NCBI GenBank assembly: GCA_903918125.1
Contig: CAIXDB010000083.1
Coordinates: 1 to 11,323, forward strand
Direction: 5' to 3'
From: an uncultured bacterium
GTDB lineage: Bacteria; Patescibacteria; Paceibacteria; UBA9973; Zambryskibacteraceae
DNA: 11,323 bases
In this document: one piece after another, positions 5,127 through 10,780 of the stretch
Layout: each line of letters begins with the position of its first letter
Numbering within the stretch: position 1 is the stretch's first letter
The notes under the pieces: model-generated
Database searches by the model: none
What the model saw: only the letters and a program-made list of their open reading frames with translations
What the model was told of the DNA's origin: nothing
Position numbers and translations under genes: made by a program

Positions 5127-6392
5127 TTACGGATGCAAATTTTGGGTGATGCCATAAATCGGTGTGATTATCGAGACCGCGATGAAGCCGACGACCACGC
5201 CCATGACGACCATGAGCACCGGCTCGATAAGCGTTGAAATATTTTTGGTATACTCGTCGACCTGTTCCTCGTACAATGTCGACAAATACAACAGCGAGTT
5301 CGACAAATTTCCGCTTCGCTCGCCGACACTGACGATTTGAGTGAAAATATCCGGAAATAATTTCCGGCGCGTTTCAAAATAAGCGGACATTTTTTCTCCG
5401 CGGTCGATAACGGGCGCGATGTCGGCAAGCCCTTTTTTGTAGACCGAGTTTGTCGCTGTTTTGACCACTATCGGTATTGCACCAGAAAGTGTCGCACCGC
5501 TTTGCAAAAGCAGTCCGAGCGTGCGCGTGATGTTTGCCAAGTTGTACTCTTGAATGATTGTACCGATGAGCGGAATTTTTAGACATGCGGAGTCGGTGTG
5601 TAGACGAAATGTCAAAAATTTTTTGCGTGCGGTAACGTATGCGACAACGGCGACAAACACAAACAACACAATAAAAATAAAATCGGCGCGAATAAAATTT
5701 GAAAGCCAAATGACGATGCGTGTCGTGATCGGCAGTTTGATATGCAAACTGGTGAACACCGGCATGATTTTCGGAAACAAATACATGACCAGGAACGCGG
5801 TGATGCCGAGCGTTGCGAGTGTGACAATGGCAGGGTAGGCGAAGGCGGAGAGGATTTTGCGCGATAGAATTTTGCGTTTGTTCATCTCGACCGCGAGGTA
5901 TTCCAGGTTGGTCGAGAGCGTGCCCGACTGTTCGCCGAAGTCGATGATGTGCACTGCAAAATCACTGAACAAGGTGTGGAATTTCTCGAGGGACTTGGCG
6001 AGTGAGTGGCCTTCGGAGATGTCGTCGATAATTGCGTCCAATGCGCGAGTGAATTTTTTCGACGTCGTTTGTCCGCGAATCATGACGAGACTTTCGAGAA
6101 TCGGTATGTCGGCGCGAATGAGGAACGAAAGGCGTTTTACAAAAAATATTTGGTCAGCGGTCGAAAGGTGTGGCGAAGGTTTCCAATTTTTTAGAAATTT
6201 CAAAAACTCACACACAATCTTTTTCGGAGCAATCTGTCTGGCGAAGCTTCGCCAGCGAACTTCTCGAACCTCAAGAAAACAATGTCCTCCTCGTGTGCCA
6301 CGCACTCGTCGTCGTTGTTTTCTAAGGTTCTGCGAAAGGCTCCTAAAAAGATTGTGTGTGAGTTTTTGAAATTTCTCTTCCATGTCATTCAT
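5127..6392 (-). CDS. pilC: Type IV pilus inner-membrane platform protein PilC (GspF family)
   Basis: This 421-residue membrane protein has two GspF domains, at about 78-200 and 280-400. Typical blocks are FFVKRLSFLIRADIPILESL (83-102), DISEGHSLAKSLEK, and DFGEQSGTLSTNLEYLA in the first domain, with matching RGEKMSAYFETRRKLFPDIF and VGERSGNLSNSLLYLS in the second. Hydrophobic segments occur at about 195-225, 250-275 and 385-415. PilC transmits the rotary motion of PilB to pilin subunits being extracted from the membrane. The start at 6392 overlaps the pilB stop by eight bases. The in-frame ATG at 6383 follows the stop by one base and is equally plausible. Residues of about 17-56 are the basic translation of a palindromic element, absent from ordinary PilC. 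If translation instead began at the GTG of Val60, the insert would be untranslated. Confidence 0.9.
   Translation of the reverse strand: MNDMEEKFQKLTHNLFRSLSQNLRKQRRRVRGTRGGHCFLEVREVRWRSFARQIAPKKIVCEFLKFLKNWKPSPHLSTADQIFFVKRLSFLIRADIPILESLVMIRGQTTSKKFTRALDAIIDDISEGHSLAKSLEKFHTLFSDFAVHIIDFGEQSGTLSTNLEYLAVEMNKRKILSRKILSAFAYPAIVTLATLGITAFLVMYLFPKIMPVFTSLHIKLPITTRIVIWLSNFIRADFIFIVLFVFVAVVAYVTARKKFLTFRLHTDSACLKIPLIGTIIQEYNLANITRTLGLLLQSGATLSGAIPIVVKTATNSVYKKGLADIAPVIDRGEKMSAYFETRRKLFPDIFTQIVSVGERSGNLSNSLLYLSTLYEEQVDEYTKNISTLIEPVLMVVMGVVVGFIAVSIITPIYGITQNLHP
6193..6376. repeat. Palindromic element A, inside the 5' end of pilC
   Basis: Arms 6193-6230 and 6339-6376 are inverted repeats matching at 37 of 38 positions. 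The conserved core appears to be 6226-6343 (118 bases, ends GGAGC and GCTCC), because a second copy of this core starts at 11266 in different flanking DNA. The outer roughly 32 bp on each side are therefore inverted copies of local pilC sequence. Inside the core is the perfect 18-base palindrome CTGGCGAAGCTTCGCCAG (6238-6255) and a second imperfect stem: GAACCT plus AAGAAAACAA near 6266-6282 pairs with 6316-6330. The insert is open in the pilC frame and encodes a strongly basic stretch. Confidence 0.88.
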
Positions 6393-7641
6393 GAATTACC
6401 CTTAACACCTCCTCGACCGTCGTCAGTCCGGCGACGACCTTTCGCGCGCCGTCCTCGAGTATGGTGGTCATGCCACCACGCATCGCGATTTTCTTGATTT
6501 CCTGCGCGCCGGCTTTGCGAACGATTGCCTCGCGAATCGGGTCGTCGGCCACGAGCACTTCGTTGATTGTCATGCGACCGGAGTAACCGCTTCCGCCACA
6601 CGCGTCACATCCGACGCCGACAAAAATCGTCTGCACATCGCGTAACATCTCGAGCATCACCGTGTTCGCAAAACTTTCTCGCATCGCGCCGGTCAGCTGG
6701 ATTTTTTTCTTGCAATGCTCGCAAATTCTCCGCACCAATCGCTGACCGATGGCGATGGAAACCGTCGACGCCACCAAATATTCTTCGATACCCATATCGA
6801 GCAGGCGGGGAAGTGTGGTGGCAGCGTCGCAGGTGTGCAGAGTCGACAAAAGCAAGTGCCCAGTCAGCGCGGTGTTCACGGCGATACGCGCGGTTTCCTC
6901 GTCGCGAATTTCGCCGACCATGATGATATTCGGATCTTGTCGCAGAATACTTCGCAAACCACTGCCGAAGGTCAGTCCGGTGCGCGGATTGACTTGAATC
7001 TGCTCGATGTCCTCGACTGCATACTCAATCGGATCCTCGATGGTGATGATGGACACGTCCGGTCGGTTCAACATTTTTATGAGTGTGTACAGCGTCGTCG
7101 TTTTTCCGGATCCGGTCGGGCCGGTGGCGAGAATCATTCCGCTTGGATGTGAGAGCGCGGTCACAATTTTGCGCCGGTCGCTCTCACTGAATCCAAGCAT
7201 CTCCAGCGTGAACGATTCCGCTTTGTCCGAGAGCAGTCTGAGCACTGCGTTTTCTCCGTGGTACGTCGGAATGATGGACACGCGGACATCGACACAGGTT
7301 TCTTTTTCCACGTCACTGTTTTTCCCGCTACTTGTACCAAACACATATCGAAAACGCCCGTCTTGCGTGGCGTGATGTTCGTCCGTGCGCAGTTTGGAAA
7401 TTACCTTGATGCGCGAAATAATCTCCTGGTGAATATGTTTTGGAAAAGTGAAACTTTCCTGCAGAACGCCGTCGATGCGCAAACGAATTCGCACGCTCTC
7501 GGCAGTCGGGTCGATATGAATGTCCGACGCACGCCGACTGTGTGCGCACTCGACGAGGGCATTGACTAGACTAACAATGGACATCTGCTTTCCGCGACGG
7601 AGCTCACTCGTAACATTCTCGGAAGCGGAATCGTGCGCCAT
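6385..7641 (-). CDS. pilB: Type IV pilus assembly ATPase PilB (GspE family)
   Basis: This 418-residue hexameric motor ATPase powers pilus extension. Seen: an N2 domain with ASDIHIDPTAESVRIRLRIDG (38-58), Walker A GPTGSGKTT (174-182), the Asp box ITIEDPIEY (199-207), Walker B IIMVGEIRDEETA (239-251), the His box TGHLLLSTLHT (260-270), and a zinc site with C307-x2-C310 and C345-x2-C348. It lacks the N-terminal N1/MshEN domain that normally precedes N2 in PilB, hence the short length. It is the first gene of the pilus operon, 20 bases after the predicted transcription start. No Shine-Dalgarno sequence is visible before the ATG at 7641. A second in-frame ATG at residue 20 is possible. The zinc site and position next to pilC favour PilB over the retraction ATPase PilT. 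Confidence 0.92.
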   Translation of the reverse strand: MAHDSASENVTSELRRGKQMSIVSLVNALVECAHSRRASDIHIDPTAESVRIRLRIDGVLQESFTFPKHIHQEIISRIKVISKLRTDEHHATQDGRFRYVFGTSSGKNSDVEKETCVDVRVSIIPTYHGENAVLRLLSDKAESFTLEMLGFSESDRRKIVTALSHPSGMILATGPTGSGKTTTLYTLIKMLNRPDVSIITIEDPIEYAVEDIEQIQVNPRTGLTFGSGLRSILRQDPNIIMVGEIRDEETARIAVNTALTGHLLLSTLHTCDAATTLPRLLDMGIEEYLVASTVSIAIGQRLVRRICEHCKKKIQLTGAMRESFANTVMLEMLRDVQTIFVGVGCDACGGSGYSGRMTINEVLVADDPIREAIVRKAGAQEIKKIAMRGGMTTILEDGARKVVAGLTTVEEVLRVIHE

Positions 7642-7667
7642 GATATTTTGTAAGGGAGTAATAGTTG

Positions 7668-7696
7668 ATTATAATATATAAATTGCGCAATTTAAA
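7668..7696 (-). promoter_or_regulatory. Candidate promoter of the pilus operon
   Basis: On the minus strand, TTTAAA (7696-7691) and a perfect TATAAT (7673-7668) are separated by 17 bases. The predicted transcription start is near 7661, about 20 bases before the pilB ATG. The region is much more AT-rich than the flanking genes. Confidence 0.55.
7680..7693. promoter_or_regulatory. Perfect 14-bp palindrome in the pilus promoter (possible operator)
   Basis: AAATTGCGCAATTT is a perfect palindrome that overlaps the -35 box and fills most of the spacer of the pilB promoter. A dimeric regulator bound here would block RNA polymerase. No cognate regulator is identified in the window. Confidence 0.4.
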
Positions 7697-7716
7697 ATTA
7701 GACGGTGGATAAGTAC

Positions 7717-7748
7717 AAAAAGCGACCCCGACGTTGCACGCCGGGGCC
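7717..7748 (-). terminator. Rho-independent terminator of the 111-residue unknown gene
   Basis: On the minus strand GGCCCCG (7748-7742) pairs with CGGGGTC (7730-7724), with one G-U pair and an extra internal CG/CG pair, followed by GC and five Ts (7721-7717). It lies about 20 bases after the TGA of the gene at 7768-8103 and separates it from the pilus promoter. Confidence 0.6.
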
Positions 7749-7767
7749 AGATAAAACGAAAACATGT

Positions 7768-8103
7768 TCAGCAGACCTCCGCCAGTTCGGGGTGGTCGAC
7801 AGATTCGATCTCAGAAATTATCTCGGTAACTACAAGACCGCCGTAAAACGACAAGTCGGCGGGATGACACAACCGATCCCTATACCCCCAGAGCCTTTCA
7901 CAGAATGCTCTGTCGAGTTGTAGTTTTGCAACTACAACTGCTGGGTTATTGTGACTGTTCAGATTTTCCGTGAGGTGCTTGATTCGATTTCTTAACACTC
8001 CCTTTGGTATCTGATCTTTCTCTTCGGACTTCTCTTTGAGCCGTTTAATGTAGTTCGAGAAGTAGGCGGCAAGGTCGTGGCTTTCAAGGGCGCTATATTG
8101 CAT
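7768..8103 (-). CDS. Conserved-looking protein of unknown function, 111 residues
   Basis: I do not recognise this protein. It is soluble, with no signal peptide or membrane helix. The N-terminal half is rich in charged helix (YFSNYIKRLKEKSEEKDQIP, 14-33), then RNRIKHLTENLN and a middle part with FCERLWGYRDRLCHPADLS (67-85), and an acidic C-terminus ending EIISEIESVDHPELAEVC. It has three cysteines with no metal-site spacing. It looks real because it has a good ribosome binding site (AAAGAGG about eight bases before the ATG), its own terminator, and an amino-acid composition unlike an antisense shadow. It is divergent from pyrD across a 96-base gap. A TTGACA lies upstream on its strand at 8148-8153, but no -10 sits at the right distance. 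Confidence 0.65.
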   Translation of the reverse strand: MQYSALESHDLAAYFSNYIKRLKEKSEEKDQIPKGVLRNRIKHLTENLNSHNNPAVVVAKLQLDRAFCERLWGYRDRLCHPADLSFYGGLVVTEIISEIESVDHPELAEVC

Positions 8104-8164
8104 GTGCTTTACCTCTTTCTTCCCTCAGCCTACTCTAACCGGCGCGGTTGTCAAAAAGCGACGG

Positions 8165-8193
8165 TGGATAAAAAAAGAAAAACGTCATATACT
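8165..8193 (+). promoter_or_regulatory. Candidate promoter of pyrD, leaderless
   Basis: TGGATA (8165-8170) and TATACT (8188-8193) are 17 bases apart. Only six bases separate the -10 box from the ATG at 8200, so the predicted transcript begins at or next to the A of the start codon. There is no Shine-Dalgarno sequence, which fits a leaderless mRNA. Confidence 0.5.
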
Positions 8194-8199
8194 CGAGAT

Positions 8200-9357
8200 A
8201 TGAATCGGACAAAAAATACTCTGGTCGCCTGGCGCAATGCACTGATCCGCACGGTATATGTCTACATTCTCAAACCACTTTTTTTTCTTCGCGATCCGGA
8301 AAAAGTGCACGACGACATGGTCCGGGTGGGGAAGTTTCTCGGCAGTTTCGCGCTTGGCAGATTTGTGACAGGCGTGATGTTTGGTTTCTCGGACTCGCGA
8401 CTGGAGCAGGACATGCTTGGTATTCATTTCGCCAATCCCATCGGACTCGCGGCGGGGTTTGATAAAAACGCGGAGCTCATGAGCATCATTCCGTCCGTCG
8501 GTTTCGGTTTCATGGAAGTCGGTTCCATCACCGCGCAACCGTGCTACGGCAATGCCAAACCGCGTTTGTGGCGCTTGCCGAAATCTCGCGGACTGGTCGT
8601 GTACTACGGCTTGAAAAACGACGGCGCCGAGCGTATCTACCACCGCATCGCCAACAGACCGCGTACCATACCCGTCGGCACAAACGTCGCCATGACCAAC
8701 TGCGCGGACAACATCGACCTGCACAACGCCGTGCGCGACTACGCCAAATCATTTAAAATTTTTGCCGAACGCGGTTCGGGCGGGGAGTATTTCACTGTGA
8801 ACGTCAGCTGTCCAAACACGCTCGGTGGGCAACCGTTCATGGAGCCGGATGCACTCGACGTACTGCTGACCGAGCTCGACGCAATCGCCACCGCCAAACC
8901 GATTTTCATCAAACTTTCGCCGGACGCGACGCTTGAGACAATCGACGAACTGCTCGATGTGGCACGCAAACATCGCGTGCACGGCATCATTTGTACAAAC
9001 CTCGTCAAAAAACCCGACTCGGCAAAAATACTGGACGCAGACGTACCGAAAATCGGCGGCATTTCCGGCAAGCCGCTTCAGGACGCCTCGGACGCCCTCC
9101 TCGCACATATATATAGTAGGGAAAACGCCGGCGGACGAAACCGTTTCGTGCTCGTCGGCCTCGGCGGAGTGTTCACATCCGAGGACGCCTACAAGAAAAT
9201 TCGCCTTGGCGCGAACCTGGTCCAGCTCATCACCGGCATGATATTCGAAGGCCCGCAAGCCATCTCCGAAATCAACCGCCGTCTCACCCTTCTTCTCACC
9301 CGCGACGGTTTCGCGAACGTCCGCGACGCGGTGGGAGTGGATAATCTGGTTTCTTAA
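8200..9357 (+). CDS. pyrD: Dihydroorotate dehydrogenase, class 2-like with Cys in the active site
   Basis: This 385-residue FMN enzyme oxidises dihydroorotate to orotate in pyrimidine synthesis. Class 2 features are the N-terminal membrane-associated helix region with LRDPEKVHDDM (30-40), then IGLAAGFDKNAE (81-92), MEVGSITAQPCYGNAKPRLWRLP (105-127), IKLSPD (237-242), and the phosphate-binding loops GLGGVF (320-325) and QLITGMIF (342-349). The catalytic loop reads NVSCPNT (201-207), with Cys204 where quinone-linked class 2 enzymes normally have Ser. Cys is typical of class 1. Electron acceptor is therefore uncertain. I chose the ATG at 8200 because the candidate promoter ends there and the class 2 N-terminus begins soon after. 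The frame is open back to 8077, but that stretch overlaps the divergent gene. No other pyrimidine gene is nearby. Confidence 0.88.
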   Translation: MNRTKNTLVAWRNALIRTVYVYILKPLFFLRDPEKVHDDMVRVGKFLGSFALGRFVTGVMFGFSDSRLEQDMLGIHFANPIGLAAGFDKNAELMSIIPSVGFGFMEVGSITAQPCYGNAKPRLWRLPKSRGLVVYYGLKNDGAERIYHRIANRPRTIPVGTNVAMTNCADNIDLHNAVRDYAKSFKIFAERGSGGEYFTVNVSCPNTLGGQPFMEPDALDVLLTELDAIATAKPIFIKLSPDATLETIDELLDVARKHRVHGIICTNLVKKPDSAKILDADVPKIGGISGKPLQDASDALLAHIYSRENAGGRNRFVLVGLGGVFTSEDAYKKIRLGANLVQLITGMIFEGPQAISEINRRLTLLLTRDGFANVRDAVGVDNLVS

Positions 9358-9380
9358 AATAAGGCTTAATATAAAGATAT

Positions 9381-9409
9381 TTGACATATTTTTACTAAAA
9401 TGATAGTCT
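9381..9409 (+). promoter_or_regulatory. Candidate promoter of the AAA ATPase gene
   Basis: A perfect TTGACA (9381-9386) is followed after 17 bases by TAGTCT (9404-9409), which carries the extended -10 TG at 9401-9402. The -10 is weak, but the extended motif and perfect -35 support it. The start codon is at 9446. Confidence 0.45.
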
Positions 9410-9430
9410 ACTAGTAGTTTAGTAAAAATA
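9387..9430. repeat. 13-bp perfect inverted repeat around the AAA ATPase promoter
   Basis: Arms 9387-9399 (TATTTTTACTAAA) and 9418-9430 (TTTAGTAAAAATA) are perfect complements with an 18-base spacer containing the -10 box. The stem is AT-rich and has no T-run beyond it in the plus direction, so an operator for a dimeric regulator is more likely than a pyrD terminator. A weak terminator cannot be excluded. Confidence 0.5.
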
Positions 9431-9445
9431 TAACCCTAAAATACT

Positions 9446-10627
9446 ATGATTTTCTTCAAAAGAAAACTATATTCGCAAGTCACGGAGCATGTACCAGAGA
9501 AACAAATAACTGTTATTACCGGTATGAGGAGAACGGGAAAAACCACGTTGGTCCAACACATTCTCTCTGAAATTGTGTCTGCAAATAAGGTATATATAGA
9601 TTTGCAACGAGCCGATAATCGGAATCTTTTCGCTGAAAAAAATTACGAAAATATCCTTTTGGAGCTTGCAAAAAATGGTTTGGATATACAGAAAAAAATG
9701 TACATTGCCATTGATGAAATACAACTCGTACCCGAAATACCAAGCGTTATAAAATATCTATATGACCATCACGATATAAAGTTCATCATAACTGGTTCGA
9801 GCTCGTATTATATGAAAAATCTTTTTAGCGAGTCGCTTGCCGGAAGAAAAAAGATTTTTTAGCTATAACCGCTTGATTTTGGAGAATTTCTGGTCTTTAA
9901 AGGAATATCTTCTCAATCATCAGATTTTCTTGAAACCACTTTTAGTGAACACGAATATGCTCGTTTGAAAAGTCAGTATGATGAATATATTGAATATGGA
10001 GGTTTCCCGGAGATTGTATTATCCAATTCTCCCGAAAAGAAAAAAGATTTGCTGAACGATATTATCAGTTCATATATCCGACTCGACGTCGAATCCCTGT
10101 CAGATTTTAAGAAGAAAAATGATTTTTACAATATTATAAAAATGCTTGCTCACCGAGTCGGTTCCCGCATCGACTATGCAAAGATTTCAAAAATGGCCGG
10201 TATCAATTCCGTCACGCTCAAAGCATATACGGATTTTTTTGAAGATACATATCTCATAAAAAGAGTCTCGGTTTTTACTCATAATCCGGATAGGGAAATA
10301 GTGAAAGCTAAAAAATTATATTTTACCGATACCGGACTGGCGAACATTTTAACCGACATAGACAGCGGTGCACAGTTTGAAAATACCGTGTTCAACCAGT
10401 TGTCTCGAAAGGGCGGTATACGATATTATTCATTGAAAAATGGAAAAGAAATTGATTTTGTATTCAATGACGAGTATGCACTTGAAACAAAAGAAACTCC
10501 GACATCAGATGACTTGAATACTGTGGAATATGTAGCTAATAATGCCGGTATACAAAAAATTAAACTTATCGGTCGACATTTATCATCCACATTCTCCATG
10601 TATATATGGGGAGGGAGTATACGGTAA
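9446..10627 (+). pseudogene. AAA (AAA_14/DUF4143) family ATPase interrupted by two in-frame stop codons
   Basis: The full frame is 393 codons, the usual length for this family of P-loop ATPases with a C-terminal PD-(D/E)xK-like domain; their function is poorly known. The first part has Walker A GMRRTGKTT (26-34), Walker B MYIAIDEIQ (85-93) and IITGSSSYYMKN (114-125). At 9860-9862 there is TAG and at 9866-9868 TAA, both in the same frame as everything before and after. The text around them reads GRKKIF-stop-L-stop-PLDFGEFLVFKG, where the family normally has an unbroken F-x-L-x-PL-x-F-x-EFL block. The second part continues with EYIEYGGFPEIVL, DTGLANILTD, EIDFVFNDEYALETKE and ends at 10625. Only a TTG at 9965 could restart it. 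The gene is far more AT-rich than its neighbours, which suggests horizontal acquisition. It is probably decayed, unless the stops are read through. Confidence 0.8.
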
Positions 10628-10646
10628 CAAAATGTAACGGCACATA

Positions 10647-10705
10647 ATTTTGGTCGAATAAAATACCCTTATTTTGCAACGTTTTAATGCAAATATGACC
10701 AAAAT
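10647..10705. other. Intergenic region with a possible three-way-junction structure
   Basis: ATTTTGGTC (10647-10655) and GACCAAAAT (10697-10705) form a perfect 9-bp outer stem. Inside lie AAAATA/TATTTT (10660-10665 and 10670-10675) and TTTGCA/TGCAAA (10673-10678 and 10688-10693), which partly compete for the same bases. There is no T-run after the outer stem, so it does not look like a classical terminator. It could be a structured 3' end of the AAA gene, an operator, or a remnant of a mobile element. The 150-base gap holds no other gene apart from the promoter of the next one. Confidence 0.3.
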
Positions 10706-10730
10706 GAACGCAAATTCCGAAAAGTCACAC

Positions 10731-10760
10731 TTGACTTTTATATATGATATGGTGTATAAT
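10731..10760 (+). promoter_or_regulatory. Strong sigma-70-type promoter of the receiver-like gene
   Basis: TTGACT (10731-10736) and a perfect TATAAT (10755-10760) are separated by 18 bases. The start codon follows at 10781, behind a purine-rich ribosome binding site AGGAAAGGG (10768-10776). This is the best-looking promoter and ribosome binding site pair in the window. Confidence 0.7.
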
Positions 10761-10780
10761 ACTGGGCAGGAAAGGGCATT

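Noticed and set aside
5857..6369. Plus-strand open frame opposite the start of pilC
   Set aside because: Its C-terminal FLRFCERLLKRLCVSF is the reverse-strand reading of palindromic element A. The remainder mirrors conserved PilC sequence.
4332..6376. CRISPR array or tandem repeats
   Set aside because: The three palindromes differ in sequence and lie within separate genes. There is no regular repeat-spacer pattern.
7701..7767. A tRNA or small RNA gene in the GC-rich hairpin beside the pilus promoter
   Set aside because: There is only one stem followed by a T-run on the minus strand, which fits a terminator. No cloverleaf or TPsiC-arm motif is present.
8077..8199. 41-codon upstream extension of pyrD
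   Set aside because: The extension overlaps the start and ribosome binding site of the divergent gene, resembles no dihydroorotate dehydrogenase sequence, and starts upstream of the best promoter.
9860..9868. Alternative genetic code or a frameshift explaining the break in the ATPase gene
   Set aside because: The frame is unchanged across the break, so no indel is needed. The two stops are TAG and TAA, while the known code change in this radiation concerns TGA, and genes here end in TAA, TAG and TGA normally.
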